64,000 nucleotides of DNA from Cafeteria roenbergensis (taxonomy: Eukaryota; Sar; Bigyra; Bicosoecida; Cafeteriaceae). Made by a program: the position numbers and the translations under genes. The DNA lies in assembly GCA_008330645.1 (NCBI GenBank), contig VLTN01000092.1:1-64000 (forward strand). The letters run 5' to 3'. Shown in pieces: positions 54,434 to 64,000 of this stretch. The stretch's first letter is position 1, and each line of letters begins with the position of its first letter. Below the pieces are notes generated by a model. The model did not search any database and had not been told where the DNA came from. It was given only the letters and a program-made list of their open reading frames with translations.

Positions 54434-56032
54434 TCAGAAGTCCACGTCATCGGTGTCGCCGGCGAAGGTGCGGTCGTCGCCAGTGGCGCCCACTCCGGAC
54501 TTGGAGTACTCGCCCACGCGCTTCTCGAAGAAGTTGGTCTTGCCGTCCATGGAGATGAGCTCCATCCACTCGAAGGGGTTGCTGGTGCCCCAGACCTTGG
54601 GCACGCCGAGGGAGACGAGGAGGCGGTCGGCGACGAACTCGATGTACTCCTGCATGAGCTTGGAGTTCATGCCGATGAGCTCGACGGGGAGGGCCTCGGT
54701 GACGAACTCCTTCTCGCACTCCACTGCGGCCACGATGATGTCCTGCACGGCGCCGGGGGCGAGCTTCTCCTGCAGCATGCTGTACATGAGGCAGGCGAAG
54801 TCGCAGTGGAGGCCCTCGTCGCGCGAGATGAGCTCGTTGGAGAAGCAGAGGCCGGGCATGAGGCCGCGCTTCTTCATCCAGAAGATGGCGCAGAAGGACC
54901 CGCTGAAGAAGATCCCCTCCACCGCGGCGAAGGCCACGATGCGCTCTGCGAAGCTGGCGGTCTCGGAGTTGGTCCAGCGCAGGGCCCACTCGGCCTTCTT
55001 GGACACGCAGGGCACGGTCTCGATGGCGCGGAAGAGGGAGGCCTTCTCGTCCTTGTCCTTGACGTACGTGTCGATGAGCAGGGAGTACACCTCCGAGTGG
55101 ATGTTCTCGATGGCGATCTGCGCGATGGACAGGAGGGGGATGTGGGGTGCGCGGAGGGGCGTGGGGCTCCGACTGCCGGGCGTGCGTCGTCAGCGCAGGG
55201 GGCGCAGCGGCGGTTGCAGACGGCGGGGAGCCGGGCCAAGGTGCGGAGCGAGATGCGCTGACCAGGGGGCGCGCTTGCTCACCTGGAAGCCGTAGAAGCA
55301 CCGCGCCTCGGGGATCTGGACCTCGTTGGCGAAGTTCATGGCGAGGTTCTCGTTCACGATGCCGTCAGAGGCAGCGAAGAAGGCGAGGATGTGCTTGATG
55401 AAAAACTGCTCGTCCCCGGACAGCGAGGCCCAATCCTGCAGCAGAACCGGGGGGGCGGGCGCAAGGCACGGGGCAGCAGGCGCAGTGGCGCGCACGAGTC
55501 CCGCTCGAGCGCGCAAAGCGGGCGGCTGCCTTTCGGAAGGGGCTGCGGGACTGACCCCGGCGAATTCGAATTGCTCGCTCGTTCAAGCTGGCGAGAGCAG
55601 ACGGGCAGGCAAGGCTTGCAGCCGCGCCCCCATGACGGGCCGACCGCGGGATTTTGCATCGCGCTTGCTGGCGGCTCGCGTGGCGGCGGGGGCGCGGGTC
55701 GAGGAGAGCGGGCGGCCGTTGGCCCGTCGCACCTTGTGGTCGTGGGCGAGGTCGACCTCCTCGGCGGTCCAGAAGGACGCCTCGGCCTTCTTGTACATGT
55801 CCCACACCTGCGTCGACAGCAAGCGCGGGGGGGATCGGAGGCACAATGGAGGTCGGCGGGGCTCGGCGGGGAGGGGAGCGGCGCGCGGCGGCGAGGCACA
55901 CGCCGTTTCTGGCTTAGTGCCGATGCTCGGCGCAAGAGAAGCCAACGGCGACGGGCTGACCTTAGTGTGCTGGATCGGGAACAGAACGAAGCGGCCCGGG
56001 TTCTCGCGCAGCAGGGGCTCGCTAGACGCCAT
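54434..56032 (-). CDS. RNR2: Ribonucleotide reductase small subunit (R2)
   Basis: Four exons: 55961-56032, 55733-55807, 55283-55435 and 54434-55117, all phase 0 (donors GTCAGC, GTGCGA, GTGAGC; acceptors GCAG), giving 327 residues. R2 houses the di-iron tyrosyl radical cofactor and works with R1 to make dNTPs. Family blocks continue across every junction: [63 protein letters not shown]. Metal ligands are visible in [13 protein letters not shown] and ENIHSE, and the radical Tyr in SEVYSLL. The C-terminal DDVDF resembles the R1-binding tail (family end NDADF/DDDF). The short N-terminus lacks the KEN-type degron of animals. The gene is divergent from APC8. Confidence 0.95.
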
Positions 56033-56451
56033 AGCGCTGGAACTGGCCACGCGGGAGGGCGGCAGCTGCGACGGAAGGCGACGGGGGGAGGGGCGGAGGC
56101 GGCGACGTTTCATACAGTCAGTTCGAACGGCCGCGCGTCGCCGCGGCGCCCGGGCACCGGGGCGCGGCGAGGGCTTACCTTGAAGGAGCTGATCGGGCTT
56201 TCCGGCGTGCTGGAGGAGGCGGCGCGGGCCACAGCGGCGGGGGGCGTGCTGATTGCGGAGGCCATGGCTGCTGCTGCTCAAATGTCGTGGCGTGTGCGCT
56301 CCCAGCCCGCCAACGAGCGGCTCTGCCGGCGCCGGCCGACAGGCGCCTCTGCCGGCCAGCGCGCCGCCGTTGCCGGCTGCGGGCCGCCGGCCTCGGGGGC
56401 GCACGCCGAGCGGAGAGGGGCGCTGCTTCCAGGGGGCGCGCTGCTGGGAGC
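56033..56451. promoter_or_regulatory. Divergent promoter of R2 and APC8
   Basis: 419 bp between the start codons of two cell-cycle genes. No E2F/MCB-type site could be called with confidence. Confidence 0.4.
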
Positions 56452-59307
56452 ATGGCCTTTGCCGTGCCGGCACCGCTGCCCGTGTCGGGCATGCGGGAAC
56501 TGCGGAGCGCGATTGCACTGCTCAAGGCTCGCGGCCTGCGCGCCTCGGCGCAGTGGTGAGGGGCGGCGCTGCCCGGCGCGCTGCGAGCCTGCGACGTGCT
56601 CGCGACGCCAGTGGCGCGCACGCAAGCTCGCTCGCCAGCGGCCGCTTCGCAGGGGCGGGGAGGGGGAGTGCGCCTTGCCCTGCCGGGACGCGCCTGCAGC
56701 TCGGCGCCGGCTCAAGGCAAACGCGACTGCCCCGCCACGCTCGGCGCCCCATCGCTGCGTCCGCGACCGCCGCTGCTCAGTCGGCCCCGTGACGGTTGTG
56801 TGCGCTGCGCGCAGGGCGGCTGAGCTGCTCGTGGCCCACGGCGACGCCATGATCACCGAGGCTGACCCTCCAGCGCCCGTTGCCGGTGCGACCCGGGCGC
56901 CGTTCCTCGGGCCCCGTGCGGGCGTGAGCGTGCCGCCACTTGCCATGCACCAGTCCGATCTGGATCCGTCCGACGTGGCCACGCTCGCCGTCTGCTTTCT
57001 GGAGGCGGGCGAGTTCGAGCGCGCCGCCTTCACGCTCGAGCGGGCGCACGGAGGCCCCCCCTCCGCCCTCTCGCGCCCCAGGATCGACGGCGGCGGCTTC
57101 CGGGAGCCGTGCACAGTCGACGTGCGCGCCGGCGGAGACGCAGTCCTTCTGCCCCGGTGGCCGGCGAGCTCGACCGCACCGGAGCCGCCGCTTCGCTCGC
57201 CCACCGCCTCCTCGCGCCCCGCGGACGCGGGGCACTGGACCACGCTGGAGGTGTGCGTCTGGGCGCACGCCAGCCTGATGGGGGGGGAGCGGCGCGCCAC
57301 GGAGCGCCGCCTGGCCGGCGGCGACCCGCTCAAGGGACCCGTCGTCGCCTCCTCGCAGGCGGCCCAGGCCACGACGAAACCGCACCCGGCGTCGGGGGCA
57401 GCGCGCGCGCCCGTGAACCCCGCCGCCGGCGTCGTGTCAGACGCCCTCCTCCCCCTCTGGCGGGCCGGCCGCCTCGACCCCCCAGCCGCCGCCGTCCTGG
57501 GGGCCGCGCTCCGCCGCCGCGGCCACCTCGCCGACGCCAGGGCCGTGCTCGCCGCCGCCGCCGTATCCATGCCGCTCCTCTGGTCGGCCTGGCTCGAGCT
57601 CGCGCAGTGCTGCGCATCGCCCGCCGACGTCCCGATCCTTCCAACCGACCACTGGGCGGCGCACCTGTTCGCAGCCCACGTCCTCAGGGAAACCGGCAGA
57701 GCCGCAGCGTCGCTCGCGTCTCTCGTCCACGTCGTCGGGCCCGAAGAGCCCACGCCCCCGCGCGCAGCCGCGCACGCGGCAGCGCCGACAGACCGCCGCC
57801 CCCCGCCCGCCGTCCGCACGGCCATTGCCGTGTCCAGACCCTTCCGCCGCGAAACCGCGCTGGCTCTGTACGCGCTGCGCCGCCTGGCCCCCGCCCGCGC
57901 GCTGCTCGCGAGCCTGCACGCCGACGACCCCTTCGATATGTCCGTTGTGGCCCCGCTCAGCGACTGCCTCTTCGTCACGGTGAGCGCTGCCTCGCCAGAG
58001 CGCCCAGCCGCCTGCCCGGCTCCAGCCCGCTGCCCCGCCGTCGTCTAGGCGCCTGCCAGGCTCGTGCCGCCGCGCCTGTCCCTTCCACCGGCCGTCGTCT
58101 AGGCGCCTGCTTCCCCCCCCCGCTCCGCCCCCGATGGCTCCCGCCCCCCGATTGCTCTCGCTTCTTCTCGCAGGGCCGGCGCGCCGACCTGGCTTCCCTG
58201 GCGCAGCGCGTGCACGCCGCGGCCAAGTTCCGCCCCGAGGCTTGCCTGGTGATGGCCAACCACGCGTCCGCGCGCGGCGACCACGAGCGCAGCATTCTGC
58301 ACCTGAAGCGCGCGCTGCGGGCGGACCCCGCCAGCGCGACGGCCTGGACGCTGCTCGGTCACGAGTTCCTCGAGGGGAAGAACGGCCCGGCCGCGGTGGA
58401 GGCCTACAGGCGCGCGATCGACGTGGCGCCGCTGGACCACCGCGCGTGGTACGGGCTTGGGCAGGCGCACGAGCTCTTCGGGCTGCGGCTGCGGGCGCTG
58501 GACGCGTTTAGGCGCGCAGCGGCGGTGCGGCCTGCGGACGGCAGGATGTGGACCGCGATGGCCGCGTCGCTCGACGCTCTGGGGCAGGAGGCCGAGGCGG
58601 ATGCCTGTTACCGCCGAGCGGCAGCGTGCCCAGAGAGCGACGGTCACGCCGCAGCGGCGCTGGCCGAGCGTGGCGGGGCGGCCAGCGGCTGGCCGCAAGC
58701 GCATAGACTGGCGTTTGACGCGCCTGGGATCGGCGGACCGCCCGAGGGCGATGCGGAGGTGATGCGGCGGGCCGATCAGCTGATGGAGTTCGGAGAGGCG
58801 GCGCTCCAGGCGGGCATGGCGGAGGACGCGTGCGCTCACGCCGAGGCCGCCGTGGCCATCCTGGGGGCGGGCGGGGCCAGCGGGGGCCAGCGGGGCCAGG
58901 CCGCAGCGGCGGCGCGCAGTGAGGCGCTCGGCCTGCTCGCGAGGGCTGCCGAGGCGGCCGGGTTGTCGCTCAGGGGCGCGCCGTCGCGGGCGCTGGCTGC
59001 CTCCGCGGCCAGCGGGAGGGGGTGGGCGGGTGTATCGCTGGGCGACTCCGCGTCGTCCATCGACCTCAGCTCGCCCGGGGCAGAGGCGGAACGGGCAGGC
59101 GCCGCGGCGGACGGGGTCGCCGGCGCAGGGGCGGCCGGTTTGCGCGCGTCGGCCGCTGCGCTCGCGAGGGCGGGGGATGCTGTGGCGGGCTGGGGCCGAG
59201 GCGAGGACCGCGACGATGCAGGCCAGGAGGAGGAGCAGGAGCAGGAGGAGGAGGAAGCGGCGAGTGAAGACGAGGCCATGAGTCTGGACGATAGTCACAG
59301 CGACTGA
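56452..59307 (+). CDS. CDC23: Anaphase-promoting complex subunit 8 (CDC23)
   Basis: Three exons, 56452-56555, 56815-57979 and 58174-59307, with phases 2 and 0 in agreement (donors GTGAGG and GTGAGC, acceptors GCGCAG and CTCGCAG), giving 800 residues. APC8 is a TPR scaffold of the APC/C ubiquitin ligase. The first junction restores ELRSAIALLKARGLRASAQW-AAELL, the family's N-terminal block. The TPR array in exon 3 carries FRPEACLVMANHASARGDHE, AWTLLGHEFLEGKN, AAVEAYRRAIDVAPLD, RAWYGLGQAHELF and RPADGRMWTAMA, closely following animal CDC23. It is longer than the human protein (about 600) because of Ala/Pro-rich insertions near residues 60-280 and an acidic C-terminal tail. Confidence 0.92.
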
Positions 59308-59674
59308 GTCACTAGTTCAGTGGGAGAGTGACCCAAGCGTTGCGGCTCCGCTGCCCTCGGCGCCCGCCGCTCGGCTAGCTGCGCAGCGACTGCCCGGACA
59401 AGCATCTCATTCGTGCGGAAGAAGCGGTCGAGCCGCATCGGGACGCCAGTGGCGCGGCTGGTCGAGTGCCTGCACGCGCTGTCTCACGCTTGCGCGCGAA
59501 GCTTTGCACTCGCCGGCGAGTGGCGGTTTTTGCGCATGAGTGGCAGCAGTCGACAGCTGCCGTCGTCCAGTGCAAGAAGGGCAAGCACGCGTACATGCAT
59601 TCTACTCAGTGCTCCTGCGTGGGAGGCAGCCCCGCCCCAGCGGGGCGCGCCCGCCCCAAAGACCACATCAAAGC
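59308..59674. other. Convergent intergenic region
   Basis: 367 bp between the APC8 stop (+) and the RING gene stop (-). No gene or repeat is seen. Confidence 0.45.
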
Positions 59675-60570
59675 TCACATGACGCAGCAGCCCTCTCCGT
59701 CGTGGCGCGGCGGGTACGAGGGCGCAGGCCGCCAGCCGCCCCCCTGGGGTGCGCCCCTCGCCATCGGATACTGCGCGCTCGACCTCTGGGTGACTCCGGG
59801 GCCGTAGCCCCCGCCGCGTGGGAGTGCGGCCACGCGCAAGCCCGTCGAGTGGTAGCTGGAGCCTGCGCCCCCGTGGCCCGCCGCCCCCCCGCCGGGGGCT
59901 CCGCCGTGGTCTTGCGCCACTCGCCTCGCGGCGTCGTATGCGGCACGCTCCGGGTCTACCCGCGCTGCGCCTGAGCGCGTAGGGAGCTCGGCGCGGCAAA
60001 GCGGGCAGGTGTTGCTCGTGCCCAGCCACATGCGGATGCTCTCCTCCAGAAACATGTGCTGCGTGAGCGGGGCGAGGGGGGAGCCGGCAAGCCGCAGGCG
60101 CAGGTGGCGTGCCGTGGTTGGCGCAGAAGGGGCCACGAGCGCGGCCGCGCGGTGACAGCGTCGGTGCGCCGCGTCGTTTGCCGGAACATTCCGCGCCAGC
60201 AAGCGGGGCTCGCGCGCGGACTCACCCCACAAGGAAGCTTCATCACGCGGTCGCCCTCTTTCATTGCTTCCGTCGTGATGGGGCACTCGAGGCGCTGGGC
60301 CGCGAACGACGCGTCTGCCTCGAAAACCTCGCAAGAAGCCAAGGACGACTCGGCAGCAGCATTGGACGCCTGAGCCGCGGAGCGCGCCTCCTCCGCCGCC
60401 CGGGCCATCTCGGCCCGGAGTTCGGCTGAAGTGCGGACTGTGCCGGAGGTAGCCCCGATGTGCAGCTCAGCGCCGCAGTGTCCACACGCGATGGTGGAAT
60501 GCCCCCGCGGTGCGGCCAGGACGGAGCGACAGTGGGTGCAGCGCACCGCCAGAGTGCCGCTGCTGTACAT
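59675..60570 (-). CDS. LSD1-finger plus RING-like protein ending in a CaaX box
   Basis: Two exons, 60226-60570 and 59675-60058, join in phase 0 (donor GTGAGT, acceptor ACGCAG) to give 242 residues from the ATG at 60570; an upstream exon is possible because the frame stays open. An LSD1-type zinc finger comes first (VRCTHCRSVLAAPRGHS, then ACGHCGAEL), then an Ala/Glu-rich helix. A RING/U-box-like domain spans the junction: LECPITTEAM, VMKLPCG-HMFLEESIRMWL, NTCPLCRAEL. The usual second Cys of the first pair is Thr and the FC position is Leu, so zinc binding may be partial and the fold U-box-like. The Gly/Tyr-rich tail ends in CCVM, a CaaX prenylation signal. It is likely a membrane-attached E3 ligase. 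Confidence 0.72.
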
Positions 60571-60893
60571 TGCGAAGCGCCCGAGAGTGAGCTCCTTGCA
60601 GCACCGCACACCTCAGTCGGGTGTGCCACGGGGTCGGGCACGTTTTCGGCGCGCGCGCAGAGCCAGTTTGCAAGGCTTGCCATTTACCCCCCCCCATCCC
60701 CCAAAGATGTCGCTTGTTTGTCGCGCGCGCGCGAGCGGGTGGGGAAGAGGAGTGCGGCAGTTGCGCTGCGGCCAGAGACTGCACTCAGCTCAGGCAGCAT
60801 GCCCGCACTGCGCAGCTGGGCCGCGCGGACCAGGTGGCCGCGCTGTGACGTGGGGCTGTGGTCGCTGGCTCTTTTGCTGCCGCCGGGCCAGAG
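60571..60893. other. Gap between two minus-strand genes
   Basis: 323 bp; it may hold the promoter or a first exon of the RING gene. A frame starting MASLANWLCARAENV near 60683 is one candidate but unproven. Confidence 0.35.
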
Positions 60894-63644
60894 TCAGTGG
60901 CCGTGGCCGTTTCCGGCTTCCTCGGCGAACTGCGACACGGCGGCCGAGACCGTGGACGCTGCGCCCGCGGCCGACTCCATGATCGCGTTGTGCTCCCGCT
61001 CCACGGCGAGGTCGCGCTCGTAGTCGTCGTGGGCGTCGGCGTCGCTGCTGCAGCTCTCGCCGAGCCCCATGCCGGGGGGCGGGAGGGGTCCCACGGGCGC
61101 GACGATGGAGCCGGGGGGCGGGCGTACCGGCTCCGGCGGGCCCCACCTCGGCGGCAAGACGTCGACCACAGCGTCGGGCGTGCCCGCCCGCGCCTCCGCT
61201 TCCAGCGCAGCGGCGGCCGCCACCGTGATGGCGACCTCCCCAAGGTCCACCTCAGCCGGCGCCGTCCCTCCCGCCGCGGCGGCCGCGGCCGCGCTCTCCG
61301 CCGCCGCCCCAGCCGCGCCCCCGCACTCTGGCACGGACAAGATGCGCAAGTTGGGCCACGCCGCCAGCAGCCTGCGAGCCGCCGCCGCCGTGACCGCAGG
61401 GTTGGCGCCCAGGTGCGCGTCAGTGATGCACAGGCGGCACGCGGCCGTCTCGAGGGCGGCAATGCCCTCCGCCGTCAGGGCCTCGCACCCTGCCATGTGG
61501 AGGGAGAGCAGTCGCGGGCAGAGCGCTGCCACTGCCTCGGCCGCGCCGTCGCCCAGAGGCATGCGCACCGCGCCGGCGGAGCGGCCCGACTTGGCCGCGG
61601 CGCGCCTGCGGCGGCGAGCCCGCTTCTTGGCCGCCGCCGACACCGGGGCGGTGGAGGCCGAGGTGGACGGCGCGCTGCAGACACTGGCGGAGGAGCCCAC
61701 GTGCGAGGAGGCTGCGGCCGCATCCTTCGACTGCGCTGCAGCAGAGGGCGCCTGGGAGGGCGCCGACGAGCCTGTCCCCTCACCGCCTCCGCCTCCGCCG
61801 CCGCCTCGCTTCTTCTTGCGCCTGCGACGGCGCTTTCCGTCCTCGGACCCGGCAGCGCCGCCGGCATTCCCCGCGCCCCCACCGCCGCCCGACGCCGCGC
61901 TGCCGCTGCCGCTGCCGGTACCGGTGCCGCCCGCTGCCGCCCCGGAGGCGGGCCCGGCCCCCCCAGCCCCGGGCGCGAGCGAGCCCGCGGCCGCGCCCGA
62001 GGGCAGGTGCTGCCCGCCGCCCCCCGCCGCGGCGCCCGCGGACTGCACTGCCGGCATGGCGATCTCGAGCGGCACCGCGTACTCGGACACCGCGGGGAGT
62101 GCCTCCGCCACGACGGCGGGCGAGGTGGCCGCGCGAACGGTGGGGCCGTCCACGCCGATGAGGAGCGACTCGAGGGTTGAGCCGCACCCGCCCAGGACCG
62201 CCGTGACTGCCGCGTCGTTGATGCGGGGGCACATGCGGAGGTCGAGGCGGGTGAGGGGGGCCCCTGATGCGGAGATGAGGGCCGCGGCGGAGGGCCCGGC
62301 GTTGCATCCGGCCAGGCTCAGGGACGTGAGCGTGGGGGCGCAGGCCCGCAGCGCGAGCTCCACCCCCACGTCGGTGATCCCGGGGTTGCGCGAGAGGTCG
62401 AGGGTAGCGAGGCGGGGGCGCGCGGCCGGGAAGAAGGCGAGCGACTGGTCGGCCACGCCGCAGCCGGCCAGCGTGAGGGAGTGGAGGGAGCGCAGGCGGT
62501 GCACCAGGGCGCCGGCGGCTAGGTGCGTGAACCCCACCAGGGGGCTGTCGCTGAGGTCGAGCGACGTGACGGACGGGCAGGAGGACGCCAGCGCTGCGGC
62601 GGACGTGTCGGTGAGGCCGCCGCAGCGACGCACGGTGAGGGCGGTGAGGCCGAGGCCCTGGGGCGCGAGCTCGTCGACCACGCTGTGGAGGCCAACGCCG
62701 TCCACTGCGAGCTGGCGGAGCTGGAGGCAGTCGCTCACGATGGCTGCGAGGCCGTCGGCGGTCACGCCCGGGCAGCCGAGCAGCGATACGGACTCTAGGG
62801 CCTCGCAGGCGTCGGCCAGGCGCTCCACCCCCGTGTTGGTGATGCGCGGCAGGCGTGCCGCGTCGAGGCGGTGCAGCTGCGAGCAGGCGCTGGCAATGTC
62901 CTCGAGCGCCTTGTCGCCGAGCTCGACGCAGCCGCTCACGAGGAGGATGCGCAGCTCCCTGCAGCCGTAGACCAGCGAGGAGAGGCCCAGCTCCGTCACG
63001 CCGGCGGAGCCCTCGCAGTTGAGCATGCGCAGTCGGGGGCAGTGGGTGGCCACCGTGCGGAGTGCGATGTCGGAGACGGGGGAGCCGCTGAGGTCCAGCG
63101 CGAGCATGTCGCGGCCCGCGGGCACCAGCGCCGCGGCGTGGGAGTCGGTGAAGCCCGGGCCGCCGAGCTTGACGTAAGCAAGGAAGGGAAGGGCGGAGGC
63201 GAGGGCGCGCAGGGCGGCGGGCGGCGCGGAGCAGCGGGAGGCGTCAAGGCGCGTGAGCTGGTGGCAGCCGGCCAGGGCGGCCAGGCCCACCTCCGTGACG
63301 TTGGCGGGGGCGCTGAGCGCTGCAATGGACGCTGGCTCGTCCATGCGGTCCGGCGGCGGCTCGTCGACGATGAGCACCTCGAGGTTGTGGCAGCGCGCGC
63401 CCACCTGCTGCAGCACGGCGTCGCCCACGAAGCAGCCGCGGGTGCTCAAGTCGTGCATGTCCGCGCCGTGCGCCTCCAGGGCCCACTTCATGAGCGGGGG
63501 GACCACGCGGCCAGGCGCCGGGCCCATCACTGCGAAGTCCACCGCGCGCCAGTTGCGGTCGTCGTCGAGCGCGCGGCGCCACAGCTGCGACACCACGCGG
63601 AGCCGCACCCGCTCGTCCAGCGGGAGGAAGGAAAACACGGACAT
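60894..63644 (-). CDS. F-box/leucine-rich-repeat protein (FBXL/AMN1-like)
   Basis: The frame encodes 916 residues from the ATG at 63644. The start shows the second half of an F-box (SVFSFLPLDERVRLRVVSQLWRRALDDDRNWRAVDF). An upstream exon carrying the first F-box helix is possible because a GCGCAG acceptor lies just 5'. About fifteen AMN1/FBXL-type LRRs follow (ELGLSSLVYGCRELRILLVSGC, ALEDIASACSQLHRLDAARL, GLAAIVSDCLQLRQLAVDG and similar) to near residue 535. An inserted Gly/Ala/Ser-rich low-complexity block holds a basic KRRRRRKKKRG, a likely nuclear signal. Two or three further LRRs follow (LCPRLLSLHMAGCEALTAEG). It likely recruits substrates to an SCF ubiquitin ligase. The split of the LRR array by about 200 disordered residues is unusual. 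Confidence 0.82.
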   Translation of the reverse strand: MSVFSFLPLDERVRLRVVSQLWRRALDDDRNWRAVDFAVMGPAPGRVVPPLMKWALEAHGADMHDLSTRGCFVGDAVLQQVGARCHNLEVLIVDEPPPDRMDEPASIAALSAPANVTEVGLAALAGCHQLTRLDASRCSAPPAALRALASALPFLAYVKLGGPGFTDSHAAALVPAGRDMLALDLSGSPVSDIALRTVATHCPRLRMLNCEGSAGVTELGLSSLVYGCRELRILLVSGCVELGDKALEDIASACSQLHRLDAARLPRITNTGVERLADACEALESVSLLGCPGVTADGLAAIVSDCLQLRQLAVDGVGLHSVVDELAPQGLGLTALTVRRCGGLTDTSAAALASSCPSVTSLDLSDSPLVGFTHLAAGALVHRLRSLHSLTLAGCGVADQSLAFFPAARPRLATLDLSRNPGITDVGVELALRACAPTLTSLSLAGCNAGPSAAALISASGAPLTRLDLRMCPRINDAAVTAVLGGCGSTLESLLIGVDGPTVRAATSPAVVAEALPAVSEYAVPLEIAMPAVQSAGAAAGGGGQHLPSGAAAGSLAPGAGGAGPASGAAAGGTGTGSGSGSAASGGGGGAGNAGGAAGSEDGKRRRRRKKKRGGGGGGGGEGTGSSAPSQAPSAAAQSKDAAAASSHVGSSASVCSAPSTSASTAPVSAAAKKRARRRRRAAAKSGRSAGAVRMPLGDGAAEAVAALCPRLLSLHMAGCEALTAEGIAALETAACRLCITDAHLGANPAVTAAAARRLLAAWPNLRILSVPECGGAAGAAAESAAAAAAAGGTAPAEVDLGEVAITVAAAAALEAEARAGTPDAVVDVLPPRWGPPEPVRPPPGSIVAPVGPLPPPGMGLGESCSSDADAHDDYERDLAVEREHNAIMESAAGAASTVSAAVSQFAEEAGNGHGH

Positions 63645-64000
63645 GGCACTCCAGCCACGGGCCCTGCGCGGGGGAGGGGGGGGGGGGGGGCGGGGGTTGC
63701 GTGCAGGTGGCGTCGGGGAGCTTCGCGCGTTGGCAGCGGCAAGCGGCGGGAGCGCAGACGCAGGGCGGGGGAAGCGCAGCCGCGCAAGCCACAGTCCGCC
63801 TCCGGGCAGTCGGGGAAGGGCCACAACCACGAAGATGCGCGCGTGCCACACTCCTGGCTGCGCCGCGTCGTGCTCGCCGGCACCCGCGGCGGCACTGCAC
63901 TGGCCGCCTTCCCCCTCGCGCCGCGCTCCCCACTCCCCCCCACGTGGCCAAGCCACGCCATAGACAGCCGGTGCCGGCCGGCTACCAGGCAGGCTCGGCG
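63645..64000. other. 5' region of the F-box/LRR gene
   Basis: 356 bp to the window end, with a G-run at 63676-63690. It may hold a first exon; the frame is open upstream to 63956 but Pro/Arg-rich and unconvincing as protein. Confidence 0.35.

Overview
The window looks like a nuclear genome segment from a GC-rich protist with spliceosomal introns. About the first 8.8 kb (roughly 50% GC, falling lower toward 8.8 kb) is a virophage-like integrated element. The remaining 55 kb (roughly 70% GC) is host DNA with intron-bearing eukaryotic housekeeping genes. A very GC-rich genome carrying lower-GC virophage-type elements fits a bicosoecid flagellate such as Cafeteria, whose endogenous mavirus-like elements (EMALEs) are known. 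This assignment is an inference from architecture and family recognition, not from a database match.

Element, 1-8822 (left end not recognised, possibly outside the window): decayed small genes on the left, an acidic-tailed protein, a tyrosine recombinase, a small basic protein, a primase-helicase fusion, and an ankyrin-type protein. It ends in about 1 kb of palindromes, stem-loop repeats and promoter-like motifs, closing with a perfect 130-bp palindrome at 8693-8822. The element is full of short palindromic repeats, and some lie in frame inside genes.

Host, 9084-64000. In order: LRR protein (-); CTFxP-repeat coiled-coil protein (+); a 3904-residue receptor-like two-domain cation channel (-); a secreted protein (-); a ubiquitin-like/p25-alpha-like/PH protein (-); ribosome-biogenesis GTPase NOG1 (-); a PDHX-like pyruvate dehydrogenase component (+); mitochondrial ribosomal protein mL46 (-); a four-TM protein (+); a SAM methyltransferase (+); a TKL-type kinase (+); an IGHMBP2-like helicase (+); a PH/proline-rich protein (+); ribonucleotide reductase R2 (-); APC8/CDC23 (+); an LSD1-finger/RING protein with a CaaX end (-); and an F-box/LRR protein (-).

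Exon structures were worked out by hand for nine genes from GT-AG boundaries, phase agreement and family continuity. Donors are mostly GTGAGC and acceptors mostly GCAG. Several genes form divergent pairs sharing 260-620 bp promoters: LRR/CTFxP, NOG1/PDHX-like, mL46/four-TM and R2/APC8. The last pair joins two cell-cycle genes. The points most worth following up are the fused receptor-channel, the PDHX-like E2 without the catalytic His, the in-frame palindromic insertions, and the recombination-site-like repeats around the element's recombinase.
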